Shown here piece after piece: positions 1-8,423 of a DNA stretch of 64,000 nucleotides (the first letter of the stretch is position 1; every line of letters starts with the position of its first letter). Below the pieces are notes generated by a model, which did not search any database, was not told where the DNA came from, and was given only the letters and a program-made list of their open reading frames with translations. This DNA is from Lyngbya sp. PCC 8106 (GTDB lineage: Bacteria; Cyanobacteriota; Cyanobacteriia; Cyanobacteriales; Microcoleaceae), in assembly GCF_000169095.1 (NCBI RefSeq), contig NZ_AAVU01000039.1, positions 9,426-73,425 of the forward strand. Direction: 5' to 3'. The translations under genes and the position numbers were made by a program.

Positions 1-195
1 TCCAACTAAGCCAACAGCAACTAAAATCAATAATATTTGTCCAAAAGGTTGAGCTGCAATTGTTCGCAAAGCGCCTTTAGTACCCGTTGTTTTTCCACCC
101 GAAGTAAATGCGGCCATAACTGCTAAGATACCAATTAGCCCATAAACTGCTCCTTTGGTTGCATATCCAAAACGAGCTAACCTTTCTACCCACAT
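1..195 (-). CDS. DUF1206 family membrane protein (partial, C-terminus outside window)
   Basis: The minus-strand reading frame opens with an ATG at 195 and runs off the window edge, so only the first 65 residues are visible. It begins MWVERLARFGYATKGAVYG, followed by a hydrophobic stretch, a Gly/Thr/Lys loop (TSGGKTTGTKGAL) and a second hydrophobic stretch. The aromatic-Gly-Tyr-x-x-Lys-Gly-x-x-Tyr start and the short loop are typical of DUF1206 repeats, which are paired membrane helices of unknown function. It lies 48 bp upstream of a DUF2382 gene that ends at 244 on the same strand, so it may be the last gene of a minus-strand stress-gene run. Function is unknown. Confidence 0.7.
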   Translation of the reverse strand, partial: MWVERLARFGYATKGAVYGLIGILAVMAAFTSGGKTTGTKGALRTIAAQPFGQILLILVAVGLVG

Positions 196-243
196 GACTT
201 AGACTCTCCCAAAATATAATAAATAATTTCAATATCCGATTAA

Positions 244-1059
244 CTAAGGCTGAGTACACCGATCAAAAAGCTCTTGATATTGTTGCTGATATTGGGGATC
301 ATTGAGAACCAATTCAACCCGAACTTTAGTACATCCGTGAGCATCTTCCATCGCCAGAGTATGTAATAAATCACCTGCTGCTTTCAAAGAAATAAATTCA
401 CCCTGAACCGTGGTTTTATCTGAATTACTCTTACGGGTTTTGAGTTCAACTCCCTCGATTTTTCCCTGTGATAAATCAATTTCAGCTAAGGGTTTATCTG
501 ATGATCCGACTTGTTCAACGATTAATTTTTCTCGTCGCACCGGAACTTCAACTATTTCAGTTTCAACTTGTTTACGAACAACCACTTCACCGATTTTATG
601 GCGATCATGTTTCACCTCTAATCGTTCAGCCAGTAGACGTATTGTTTCACTTTCTACAGATTCGTGATAGGATTCGTCTTCATCGTTAGTAGAATCATGA
701 TTATCCTCATAGTCTGAATCATCAACGGATGGGATATTATCCTTTTCAGTTAAACTTTCATTCCAAGAGGCTGAATATTGATTTAATTTTTCTTGCATTT
801 TTTCTGTGAATCTGATCACAAATTGATGATTTTCTAAATCCGCTTTAATAATAGACTTTTGATGAACTCTAAACACAGGTTTTGATTGTCCTGGTAACGA
901 AAAAAGAATCTGAATTTGATCAGAATCATTTTTTAAAATTCGTTCAATTTTACCAATTAATCTTCTCTTTTCATCAACAACTGAATAGGTTTTAATTTCT
1001 TGTGACGTTGATAAACTTTCAGGAGAAGAAACGGTTTGATAATTATTTTGAGTTTCCAT
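244..1059 (-). CDS. DUF2382 (YsnF/AvaK-type) domain protein
   Basis: This is a 271-residue, strongly charged soluble protein. The first 90 residues look like a small beta-rich, PRC-barrel-like region (VVDEKRRLIGKIERIL). An acidic Asp/Ser/Asn linker follows, and then a DUF2382 domain at about residues 140-255. The signature is in the stretch LLAERLEVKHDRHKIGEVVV, followed by RKQVETEIVEVPVRREKLIVE. DUF2382 proteins are stress-associated in Bacillus (YsnF) and occur in the cyanobacterial akinete protein AvaK; no biochemical activity is established. The next upstream gene carries the same domain, so the pair probably arose by duplication. The role is inferred to be stress or envelope related. Confidence 0.8.
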   Translation of the reverse strand: METQNNYQTVSSPESLSTSQEIKTYSVVDEKRRLIGKIERILKNDSDQIQILFSLPGQSKPVFRVHQKSIIKADLENHQFVIRFTEKMQEKLNQYSASWNESLTEKDNIPSVDDSDYEDNHDSTNDEDESYHESVESETIRLLAERLEVKHDRHKIGEVVVRKQVETEIVEVPVRREKLIVEQVGSSDKPLAEIDLSQGKIEGVELKTRKSNSDKTTVQGEFISLKAAGDLLHTLAMEDAHGCTKVRVELVLNDPQYQQQYQELFDRCTQP

Positions 1060-1130
1060 TTTCTAGTTTTATTCTAAATTAATCAGCTCAAAATTTTAGT
1101 TTTTATCGAATTGCAGCTCAACAGAAGTGT

Positions 1131-1176
1131 TAGGTGGTTGGTGTTAGGAAAAACCCCAGACCCGACCAACCACCTA
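1131..1176. other. Perfect 11-bp inverted repeat between two DUF2382 genes
   Basis: TAGGTGGTTGG at 1131-1141 is matched exactly by CCAACCACCTA at 1166-1176 with a 24-nt loop. It lies downstream of the PRC-barrel/DUF2382 gene and upstream of the DUF2382 gene on the minus strand. There is no T-run on either side, so it is a poor intrinsic terminator. It may be an mRNA stability or attenuation hairpin, or a mobile palindromic repeat. Confidence 0.5.
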
Positions 1177-1224
1177 AGACCCAATTCAAGCTAACTCTCA
1201 CGGTTTTTAATTAACCTGGTTGTT

Positions 1225-2049
1225 TTATCGCTTAACCACAGGTTCTCCATTTTTATTAACCCGTAATTCTTCACGACGGAGGGTTTCCTCTGCTGTCACG
1301 GTATCGCGATCAACTTCTTTGCGGACATTCACTTCTTCACGAACATAAGCTTCCTTATGAATATCTGCGGTTTCTTCGTAGACATCCATGCGAGCCACTT
1401 CACCTTCTTTGAAGTTCGCAGTACCTGGCTTCACCCGTTTTCCTGCATCGTCAGGTGTAGTCCGTTCGACAACTACTCGTTCTTTTTCAACCGGAACAGA
1501 AGCCTTTGCTTTCTCTGTTTCTACGGTTTTCCCAACAACAACTTCACCCGCTTTATGACGATCTTTGTTTGCAATTAAGCGTTCTTCGTAGAGCTTAAAT
1601 TCACCATGATCGCGTTCGTTTAAATCAAACAACTCGGTATCGTTATCGTAGCGATAGTTGTTGCGATCATAACTGGCTTGAGGCTGACGAGTCCGATAAC
1701 TTTGGCGAACCCGTTCTTCATAGTCGTAATCGACTTTCATATCGCTATCATACTTCGGTAAAGCCTCAGCTTGTTCTTTGCTGGTTAAACCTAAAGCATA
1801 AAGCTTGTGATCGTTAAAATCAATCCGAGAGCGACCTACGGGTAATAATACCTTCTTACCGAAAATCCAGAATCCTGTGTCAAGGACGAAATAGCGGATG
1901 CGACCTGCTTCATCAACTAAAGCATCATCGACTGAACCAATTTTTTCGTTACTGGTTCCCGCATAAACGGTATACCCTTTAAAGTCGTTTCCTTTAAACA
2001 ACTCATCAACATAATTAGGATAGTATTCTTTAATCTTTACTAAAGCCAT
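1225..2049 (-). CDS. PRC-barrel plus DUF2382 protein (AvaK-like)
   Basis: This is a 274-residue soluble protein. Residues 1-105 form a PRC-barrel domain (GYTVYAGTSNEKIGSVDDAL, then DTGFWIFGKKVLLPVGR). A Tyr/Arg/Asp-rich linker precedes a C-terminal DUF2382 domain at about residues 150-265 (KLYEERLIANKDRHKAGEVV, then KTVETEKAKASVPVEKERVV). This order is that of AvaK, the akinete marker of Anabaena, whose relatives also occur in non-heterocystous cyanobacteria. PRC barrels usually mediate protein or ligand binding; no enzyme residues are apparent. It sits head-to-head with the 17M-like stress protein and may share its control region. Confidence 0.82.
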   Translation of the reverse strand: MALVKIKEYYPNYVDELFKGNDFKGYTVYAGTSNEKIGSVDDALVDEAGRIRYFVLDTGFWIFGKKVLLPVGRSRIDFNDHKLYALGLTSKEQAEALPKYDSDMKVDYDYEERVRQSYRTRQPQASYDRNNYRYDNDTELFDLNERDHGEFKLYEERLIANKDRHKAGEVVVGKTVETEKAKASVPVEKERVVVERTTPDDAGKRVKPGTANFKEGEVARMDVYEETADIHKEAYVREEVNVRKEVDRDTVTAEETLRREELRVNKNGEPVVKR

Positions 2050-2271
2050 AATTTATTCTTGTGTCTCTTTGTTCACTACACTTACAACAATAGAGAATAA
2101 TCAAGTTTAATCAATCCTCCCACTGAGAGATTTAAAAGCTATGTCGGGGGATGGATGATAAACACAGAGAAAATATCCGATACTAAAGAAAATAAAGATA
2201 ACATTGATCTTTACCTTTCTCAACATTTTGAAGAAAGGACTATTGAAATAGAGAAAAAGAGAGTAGAAAAT

Positions 2272-3108
2272 ATGGTCACAAGAACAGATACAGATTATAA
2301 ACGAGCAATTGGAGTTTTAAAAACTCGGCGAGAAACAGAACAAGCACTTTATCAACTACGCGATCGCGGGATTGATCTCGAACAAGTGTCTGTAATTGCC
2401 CCGGACTCCGATCCAAAGTCAAAAGACGCAGATGTTGACGTTTATACCCATTCTCAAGGAAATCATGCCGATAGTGGGGCGGTTGGAGGTGCGATCGCTG
2501 GAGGTGCGCTCGGAACGATTACCGGATTATTAGTCGGTTTGGGAGCTATTGCCATTCCTGGAGTTGGGCCGATTTTATTAGCTGGTGCGGAAGCAACAGC
2601 GCTAGCAACGACCTTAGCCGGAACTGCAATTGGTGCGACATCGGGTGGAATTATCGGGGCTTTAGTGGGTTTAGGAGTTCCTGAAGACCAAGCCAAAGTG
2701 TACAATGAGCGACTCTCCCAAGGTCAATATCTTGTGATCGTCACGGGAACACCCAGAACCGTTGGACAGGCAGAAGATATCCTCCACGATCAAGGAATTG
2801 AAGAATTACACGTTTATGATGCTTTGCAAGTCGAAGTGACGCCGACGATGGATAATATGGTTTCTCCATCCACTCTTAAACGGGAAGAAAATATTGCAAC
2901 ATCGAATCGAGTGGTACACCAAGAACATCCCGAATTGATCGAACGAGAAAAAAGGACGACTGTAACGCCAAAGGCTGAGACAGAACTCTTTGTTAAATCG
3001 ACAGCAGATCGGCGAGAAAATCTTAACAATATTGATCGCGACAGGGTATCTACAAATCCAGAAGTGATCGTGATCGATAAGCGCGATGAGAAATACAAAA
3101 AGTCTTAA
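2272..3108 (+). CDS. General stress protein 17M-like, glycine-zipper protein
   Basis: The N-terminal domain, DYKRAIGVLKTRRETEQAL followed by YQLRDRGIDLEQVSVIA, matches the heat-induced stress protein YflT/17M fold. A Gly/Ala-rich hydrophobic hairpin follows (GAVGGAIAGGALGTITGLLV and a second such stretch). Next come a sequence resembling another small alpha/beta unit (YLVIVTGTPRTVGQAEDILH) and a charged tail. The frame is open from an ATG at 2155, but similarity begins at the ATG at 2272 and the DNA before it is AT-rich, so 2272 was chosen; 2155 is preceded by a G-run and cannot be excluded. The function is probably stress or membrane association; no catalytic residues are visible. Confidence 0.75.
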   Translation: MVTRTDTDYKRAIGVLKTRRETEQALYQLRDRGIDLEQVSVIAPDSDPKSKDADVDVYTHSQGNHADSGAVGGAIAGGALGTITGLLVGLGAIAIPGVGPILLAGAEATALATTLAGTAIGATSGGIIGALVGLGVPEDQAKVYNERLSQGQYLVIVTGTPRTVGQAEDILHDQGIEELHVYDALQVEVTPTMDNMVSPSTLKREENIATSNRVVHQEHPELIEREKRTTVTPKAETELFVKSTADRRENLNNIDRDRVSTNPEVIVIDKRDEKYKKS

Positions 3109-3157
3109 AGACTGGAGAATTTAATCTTTTTATTGAACAAAATTGGAGGAAAAAACC

Positions 3158-3619
3158 ATGAAAAAGTTAACATCTTTGATTATCGGTAGTTTTGTTTTAT
3201 TTGGGGCGGCTGGATGTGATGTTGCTCGTACCAGTGCAGATGCTCCGACTTCTATCGACGGTGAAGTTGAAGACCCTCAATTGGTAGAAGAAACTCAAGA
3301 AGATGCTGATAGTAATACTCGCCAAGCTCAATTAAGTTCAGATATCCGGGCGCGAGAACAACGTAACGATATATTGGGCGATCAACAAGAACGAGCTGAT
3401 TCTGATATTGAAAGTGAAGTTCGTGCAAAATTAGAAGCGAATATTCCCCGAGGTAAACTGACTATTCAAGCCGAAGATGGTGCAGTCGCCATTGGCGGAA
3501 CCGTACCCGATCAACGAGAGTATGAAACGATTGAACCGTTAACGAAAGAAATTCTTGGGGTAGATTCAGTTGATATTAGTCAGGTAAAAGTTGTAGAACC
3601 CACAGGTTCAGAATCCTAA
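3158..3619 (+). CDS. BON-domain lipoprotein
   Basis: ATG at 3158 is preceded by GGAGG about 9 nt upstream, so I prefer it to the in-frame TTG at 3143. The product has 153 residues. A lipoprotein signal, MKKLTSLIIGSFVLFGAAGC, ends in the lipobox Cys. An acidic disordered linker follows, and then a C-terminal BON domain at about residues 95-150 (DSDIESEVRAKLEANI, then VAIGGTVPDQREYETIEPL). BON domains bind phospholipid or other envelope components, as in OsmY. The protein is therefore probably membrane-anchored in the periplasm with an envelope-stress role. It fits the surrounding stress-gene cluster. Confidence 0.82.
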   Translation: MKKLTSLIIGSFVLFGAAGCDVARTSADAPTSIDGEVEDPQLVEETQEDADSNTRQAQLSSDIRAREQRNDILGDQQERADSDIESEVRAKLEANIPRGKLTIQAEDGAVAIGGTVPDQREYETIEPLTKEILGVDSVDISQVKVVEPTGSES

Positions 3620-3670
3620 TCAAAAGTGGATTAAGCTGAGTTTAGAGTTGAGTTAGACCCATTTTAAAGG

Positions 3671-3696
3671 TAGAGATGTGTTCAGGCACGTCTCTA
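3671..3696. repeat. Short palindromic repeat of the GTAGAGACG type
   Basis: TAGAGATGTG at 3671-3680 pairs with CACGTCTCTA at 3687-3696 with one wobble and a 6-nt loop. Short palindromes built on TAGAGACG arms are scattered in many cyanobacterial genomes. This one lies in the 120-bp gap between the BON lipoprotein and the channel-like gene. Confidence 0.45.
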
Positions 3697-3739
3697 TAAC
3701 ATTAAATAGCGGTGGTGTGGAAAAGAGGGGTTAATATTG

Positions 3740-4831
3740 ATGTCAATTTGGCTGACTGTCTTAGGTATAACTATTTTGCTCGGTGTTACGCTTGATGTTT
3801 TAATCACCACTTTAACGGTGGGTGGAGGTGGCCCGATAACAAGCCGACTTTCAGCAAGAATCTGGATAATCGCATTAAAAATTCATCGTCATTTTCCCAA
3901 TCATCGGTTTTTGGCGTTGATCGGGATGTCACTATTGGTTTTAATGACATTGTTGTGGTTTGCCTTAACTTGGTTAGGGTGGACCCTGTTATTTGTCTCG
4001 GGTGAAGGCGCGGTAATCACATCCCCCAATTTAGTCCCGGCTAGTTTTTGGGAGAGAGTGTATTTTGTCGGTTATACCCTCTCAACTTTGGGACAGGGAA
4101 GCTATCAACCCCAAGGAGAACCCTGGCAAATTGCAACAGCGATCGCTTCAATTAACGGCTTTTTTCTGGTAACACTCACTTTTGCTTATCTACTTCCCAT
4201 CGTCTCGGCCGCTAGCCAAAAACGTTCTTATGCGACTTATATTGCTTCACTGGGGGGAACCGCAGATGAAATTCTCATCCGGGCTTGGAATGGTGAAAAC
4301 TTCGGACAATTTGATCAACATCTAATCGCTTTGAGTGTAATGCTAACTGAACTCGGTGAAAGTCACTTGAATTATCCGATTCTGCACTATTTCCACAGTA
4401 TTGAGCGTTATCGCGCCATGACGCTGAGTTTAGTTGCTCTCGATGATGCCTTAACTTTACTCCAATATGGCATTCCCCGATCGCATCAACCCGATCCGGC
4501 TGCTGTTCGTTCAGTTCGTCGGGCGAGTGCTGCGTTTTTAGCCACGCTGAAGTCTGCCTATTTGAACCCCACCGATGAAAATCCTCCCTTACCCGCTTTG
4601 GAGTTGGTTCGGCTAGAGGGAATTCCGACTGTGAACGACTCCCAATTTCAACAGGCAACTCAACACCTCGAACAACGGCGACGCATTTTGTTAGAGTTAA
4701 TTCGCAATGATGGCTGGACGTGGGACGCAATTGCCTCGACAAGAACCACAAGTCGGGCGAGTAATTTAGATGATCATAGTGCATTGGATGATGTTGTTTA
4801 CATGGCTGTGGATCAGTTTCCCAAAGTTTAG
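3740..4831 (+). CDS. Two-helix ion-channel-like membrane protein (K+-channel fold, atypical pore)
   Basis: This is a 363-residue protein starting at ATG 3740 (the TTG at 3737 is less likely). Hydrophobic segments lie at about residues 1-25, 55-85 and 125-155. Between the last two is a pore-loop-like stretch, WERVYFVGYTLSTLGQGSYQ, in the place where an ion-channel-2 family protein carries its selectivity filter. The canonical TVGYG is not present; the filter region reads TLGQGSY. The C-terminal 200 residues are soluble, mainly helical and rich in Leu and Arg. The fold assignment rests on topology and the pore-loop position, and transport selectivity is unknown. An exchanger gene follows 33 bp downstream. 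Confidence 0.6.
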   Translation: MSIWLTVLGITILLGVTLDVLITTLTVGGGGPITSRLSARIWIIALKIHRHFPNHRFLALIGMSLLVLMTLLWFALTWLGWTLLFVSGEGAVITSPNLVPASFWERVYFVGYTLSTLGQGSYQPQGEPWQIATAIASINGFFLVTLTFAYLLPIVSAASQKRSYATYIASLGGTADEILIRAWNGENFGQFDQHLIALSVMLTELGESHLNYPILHYFHSIERYRAMTLSLVALDDALTLLQYGIPRSHQPDPAAVRSVRRASAAFLATLKSAYLNPTDENPPLPALELVRLEGIPTVNDSQFQQATQHLEQRRRILLELIRNDGWTWDAIASTRTTSRASNLDDHSALDDVVYMAVDQFPKV

Positions 4832-4864
4832 AATTTAGAATTTTAACACTCAAGACAATCAACA

Positions 4865-5896
4865 ATGAACGAGTCATTAGTGATTAATTTTTTGCTCTTT
4901 CTATTTGCTGCTCTTGTGATTGGACTCGGGGGAACTAAACTCTCGAAAATTGCCGATCAACTTGCTGATGCAACGGGTTTAGGTGAAGCCATTGTCGGAG
5001 CGTTATTGTTGGGGGGAATTACTTCTTTAGCCGGAATTATCACTTCAATTACCGCCGCCGCAGATGCCCATCCTCAAATTGCAGTCAGCAATGCTTTAGG
5101 GGGAATTGCTGCTCAAACTGCTTTTTTGGCGATCGCTGATTTTGTCTATCGCAAAGCCAATTTAGAACACGCTGCTGCCTCTTTGCCGACTCTCGTTCAG
5201 GGGGCTTTATTAAATGCTTTATTGGCTGTTCCTTTGTTAGCAATCGCTGCCCCAAAGGTGGAAATATTGGGGATTCATCCAGCCTCACTTGTGATTATTG
5301 GGGGTTATCTGTTTGGTTTGCGTCTCACCTCTCAAGTGCGGGATGCTCCGATGTGGAAACCTCACCTCACCACTGAAACGTTAATTGATGAGGCTGAACA
5401 CTCAGAAGATCAGGGTTCTCTTGACAATCTTCCTAAGATGTGGCTGATGTTGGGATGGTTAGCGATTGTGATTGCTGGAGCGGGTTATTTATTAGCAAAA
5501 ACGGGGGTAACTCTATCTCAACAAACGGGACTTTCAGAAACGGTTGTCGGGGGGTTGTTTATTGCGATTTCTACTTCTTTACCTGAATTAGTGACCTCTG
5601 TTGCTGCGGTGAAACGAGGCGCTTTAACTTTAGCGGTTAGTGCGATTATTGGCGGGAATACGTTTGATGTTTTGTTGTTGTCTTTTTCGGACTTTGCTTA
5701 TCGGCCCGGTTCGATTTATAATGCGATTACTCAGTCGGAAGTTTTTGTGATTGCGTTAACGATATTAATGACCGCAATTTTACTGTTAGGACTCCTAAGA
5801 CGGGAAAAGTCTGGAATTGGAAATATTGGCTTTGAAACTTTCTCAATTCTGTTGCTTTATCTCGGTGGCTTTGCCGTTCTATTCACTTGGAGTTAA
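4865..5896 (+). CDS. Sodium/calcium exchanger family (CaCA) membrane protein
   Basis: This is a 343-residue polytopic membrane protein with two halves of about five helices joined by an acidic loop (DEAEHSEDQGSLDNL). The second half carries a clear alpha-2 repeat, AISTSLPELVTSVAAVKRGA, followed by SAIIGGNTFDVLLL, as in the CaCA superfamily. The matching alpha-1 repeat is ILLLGG-like (LLLGGITSLAGIITSITAAA, then AVSNALGG). The family normally has S/T-x-P-E-L there, but here it reads SLAGI, so the conserved acidic residue is absent. CaCA proteins exchange Na+, H+ or K+ against Ca2+. Because one ion-binding carboxylate seems missing, the transported ion should be left open. Confidence 0.8.
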   Translation: MNESLVINFLLFLFAALVIGLGGTKLSKIADQLADATGLGEAIVGALLLGGITSLAGIITSITAAADAHPQIAVSNALGGIAAQTAFLAIADFVYRKANLEHAAASLPTLVQGALLNALLAVPLLAIAAPKVEILGIHPASLVIIGGYLFGLRLTSQVRDAPMWKPHLTTETLIDEAEHSEDQGSLDNLPKMWLMLGWLAIVIAGAGYLLAKTGVTLSQQTGLSETVVGGLFIAISTSLPELVTSVAAVKRGALTLAVSAIIGGNTFDVLLLSFSDFAYRPGSIYNAITQSEVFVIALTILMTAILLLGLLRREKSGIGNIGFETFSILLLYLGGFAVLFTWS

Positions 5897-5972
5897 TTTA
5901 GAGGCGGTTCATAGTATAATCAGAACGAAGTCTGTTCAACACTGATTACTGAATTTTACTTAAACATCTCCC

Positions 5973-6167
5973 ATGAGTCGTTCTCCAAAAACAGGTACAA
6001 AAATTGTCCTATTTACGGTCGGAATTGCCCTGATTATTATCGCCACTATTGTGGTGTTGAGGGGGTTAGGAATTTTATCTGCTATTCCTGAGTTTATTAT
6101 TTGGGCGTTGGTTCTTCTGACGCTCGGAATTGGGATTATCGGCGGGTTGTTAAGCCAGGGAGACTAA
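5973..6167 (+). CDS. Small two-helix membrane protein
   Basis: This is a 64-residue ORF with a basic N-terminus (MSRSPKTGTK) and two hydrophobic helices at about residues 10-30 and 38-60. It has no recognisable family motif. It lies 76 bp after the exchanger gene on the same strand and could be co-transcribed. Coding potential is supported by regular codon use and by helices that end cleanly before the stop; function is unknown. Confidence 0.6.
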   Translation: MSRSPKTGTKIVLFTVGIALIIIATIVVLRGLGILSAIPEFIIWALVLLTLGIGIIGGLLSQGD

Positions 6168-6317
6168 ACCCTTAATTAAAGAAGTCGATCAGAGTGGAAA
6201 AAATAATAGACTCTACCCAAAGGAATAGTTAAAAATTCTATCGTTCAGGAGAAGCCATAATTGACTTAAACTGTTATCCTTATAGTTCCGATAGCAGAAA
6301 AAAGCCTTATAAACACG

Positions 6318-7631
6318 ATGTTAGAGCAAGCAGCCCAGTTAAAGCAGGCGTTAGTTGATTTTGTCTATGATGCAGAGGGAGACTTAGCTGTAGCCTTTGA
6401 ACAGTATGTCGCCACTCATGGAAGTCGAGATCGTCAAGATATTCGTCTGCAAAACTTGGTTGTTGATATGTTTTTGAATGGAGGGGAAGTCGGAGAACAG
6501 ACTCCGATTGATTTGTTTATTGCCCAACAGTCCGAGTTAACAGCCAGCGATCGCGATCTGATTAAAAATTGGCAACACACCTTCACTGGTCTATTTGAAA
6601 TTATAGAGATTCAGCCGAAAAGTTTCAAGTTAATGAACTGGTTGACCGCTAAATATTATACTGTTTTTCCGAGTCCCGAAATTTCTCGCTCCGAGATCGA
6701 AAAATGGAAACTGGGCGATATTTTACTGACTCGTCTTGCTCCTTTAACCGATGGAAATTGGATGTTTTCTGGAGCCTGTATCCCTAAAGGAAATCTCGGA
6801 AAACCAAAGCTAGCAGTTGTCGTGGGGGAATTCAAGAACAATTATCCCAATCAACTCTATGGAGATGCACCTGAACTGTTAGAAAAAGCTTGGGACTCGG
6901 TTCTTCAATATCATCAAGAGTTTGTTGACTTTTTTGAAAGTGATCGCATTTTACTCCCTGGATATCAGCTTAACAAAAAAATTGCTGAATTGCAAGAAAG
7001 ATTAACTCAAAAACAATTAGAAGCGGCGGGAATTGATCCTTCAAAATCGATTAAAGAGATGATTCAAGAAGCGGGGGTGGATGAAAGTGAAGTCAAAGCC
7101 TCAGCGACAGAAACAGGTGCGGATGAAAAATCAGTTGAAACCGCTTTAGAAAATAATTCTTCTCCTATGTTTTCCCCCAAAGTCGAACTTCCCGACGAGA
7201 TCAAACGAGCCGAAGAAGTGATGGCTTTTTCTCATCCCCGTTGGGGTCAAATGTTTATTCCAACCTATTCTAAATTTGTAAGAATACTTGAAGCTGAAGA
7301 TCCGGTTTCCGAAGCGAATGCGGACAAACTGGTTCTAAAATACTTAGAAGATCAAGAGATTAATGCTTTTATTTGGCAACAACTGAAAGCAGAATATCCT
7401 AATTCTCTGGAAAAACTTTTAAAAGCCGTGTTAGAACGTCCCGATTTTAACTTAGAAAAAGATTTAGATCCAACCCTAAAACAGTATCATAAATCTCTCG
7501 AACCCAAACTTCCAGAAATTGCTAGTGTTCCTCAACATCTCCATCAGTTGTTTGAAGAAGCTGTCGCTCAGGTACAGTCAAAAGCGAAAAGTAGCAAAAA
7601 GAAAAAGAAAGGCAAAGGATTTAAAGTTTAG
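6318..7631 (+). CDS. Conserved hypothetical cyanobacterial protein with Lys-rich tail
   Basis: This is a 437-residue soluble protein with no signal peptide or membrane helix. The N-terminal 230 residues are mixed alpha/beta (GACIPKGNLGKPKLAVVVGE, then WDSVLQYHQEFVDFFESDRI). A helical acidic linker lies at about 250-300, a second helical region at 310-410, and the protein ends in a poly-basic tail (SSKKKKKGKGFKV). I do not recognise a family with confidence. The basic tail could bind nucleic acid or acidic surfaces, which is inference. It stands alone, with a 150-bp leader upstream and a MITE-like element 31 bp after its stop. Confidence 0.7.
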   Translation: MLEQAAQLKQALVDFVYDAEGDLAVAFEQYVATHGSRDRQDIRLQNLVVDMFLNGGEVGEQTPIDLFIAQQSELTASDRDLIKNWQHTFTGLFEIIEIQPKSFKLMNWLTAKYYTVFPSPEISRSEIEKWKLGDILLTRLAPLTDGNWMFSGACIPKGNLGKPKLAVVVGEFKNNYPNQLYGDAPELLEKAWDSVLQYHQEFVDFFESDRILLPGYQLNKKIAELQERLTQKQLEAAGIDPSKSIKEMIQEAGVDESEVKASATETGADEKSVETALENNSSPMFSPKVELPDEIKRAEEVMAFSHPRWGQMFIPTYSKFVRILEAEDPVSEANADKLVLKYLEDQEINAFIWQQLKAEYPNSLEKLLKAVLERPDFNLEKDLDPTLKQYHKSLEPKLPEIASVPQHLHQLFEEAVAQVQSKAKSSKKKKKGKGFKV

Positions 7632-7662
7632 AAAATAGGGAATATCTAGAGAATTGAATGAA

Positions 7663-7786
7663 TATAGCAATGTTACCTGATTTGTAAAAAAGTAATCAAG
7701 ATAACCCCCCAATGTTGGGGGGAAGGGGGGCGCAGAATTGGGGGTTTGGGGGCAATATCGTTTACAAATGATTTCTTATTGCTATA
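7663..7786. mobile_element. MITE-like non-coding element with terminal inverted repeats
   Basis: TATAGCAAT at 7663-7671 is matched by ATTGCTATA at 7778-7786. A second arm, ATTTGTAAA at 7680-7688, is matched by TTTACAAAT at 7761-7769. The two arms are separated by 8 unmatched bases on each side. The interior holds G-rich runs. The whole is about 124 bp, encodes nothing and lies between convergent genes. Interrupted terminal inverted repeats on a short AT/G-rich core fit a miniature inverted-repeat element, but no target duplication is obvious. Confidence 0.5.
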
Positions 7787-7799
7787 GAAAATTAAACCC

Positions 7800-7827
7800 T
7801 AAAAAACAGAGCTTCTTACAGCTCTGC
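7800..7827 (-). terminator. Intrinsic terminator for the GlsB/YeaQ-like gene
   Basis: Read on the minus strand, a 7-bp stem (CAGAGCT / AGCTCTG, plus-strand arms 7807-7813 and 7820-7826) with a 6-nt loop is followed by six T residues (plus-strand A-run 7801-7806). It lies about 85 bp beyond the stop of the minus-strand gene at 7912. The plus strand also has a short T-run after the stem, so it may work weakly in both directions. Confidence 0.75.
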
Positions 7828-7911
7828 TTTATTCTCATTCTACTGTCTTACCTATCTTTTCGTAAAGACTAATATCAAATGGTTAGTTTAAATTCTCTAA
7901 TTTAGCAAAGT

Positions 7912-8184
7912 TTATGCGTGTCTTACGACTAATCCCCAGATGAAGATCAGAAGCATCGCACCTAAGACAGCAAAAATAATACTAGGAATACTAAAAGCTC
8001 CGGCTGAGGCGGCTGCGGCGCCGCTACTTCCCAGTAAAAGCTGACCCAAGAAACCACCAACAACTGCACCTAAAATTCCTAATCCCATTGTGGCAAAAAT
8101 ACCACCACCTTGATGACCTGGATAGATGAGTTTTGCCAACGCACCTGCAATTAATCCTAAAGCTAACCAAGCTAAAATACCCAT
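7912..8184 (-). CDS. GlsB/YeaQ/YmgE family small membrane protein
   Basis: This is a 90-residue, very hydrophobic protein. The sequence GILAWLALGLIAGALAKLI, then YPGHQGGGIFATMGLGILGA and VVGGFLGQLLL, is typical of the transglycosylase-associated family (GlsB, YeaQ, YmgE). Three membrane helices are separated by glycine-rich turns. The family is linked to general stress; despite the historic name, no transglycosylase activity is shown by the sequence. It has its own terminator at 7800-7827. The setting among stress genes agrees with the family association. Confidence 0.88.
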   Translation of the reverse strand: MGILAWLALGLIAGALAKLIYPGHQGGGIFATMGLGILGAVVGGFLGQLLLGSSGAAAASAGAFSIPSIIFAVLGAMLLIFIWGLVVRHA

Positions 8185-8423
8185 ATTTTTTTCCTCGCTC
8201 TATTAAAGTTGATATTCATATACTATCCTGTAGAAAAGTTCCTCGTCTTCTATCAATAGATGGAACTCATTTAAAATCAATAGAAAGAGTAGAACTTAGG
8301 GGTTCTCTACCCATAGAAATAGTGTTTTATTGATAAACTCATCACTAAGAGAGATGATTTAACTTAGTTATTCATCTTATATTTAGAGCTAACGTAGTTA
8401 CAAACTATGAGGAAATAAAAAAT

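Noticed and set aside
2463..2705. Minus-strand frames inside conserved genes, such as this Pro/Ala-rich one opposite the 17M-like gene
   Set aside because: They mirror the Gly/Ala-rich codons of the real gene on the other strand and have no start signal.
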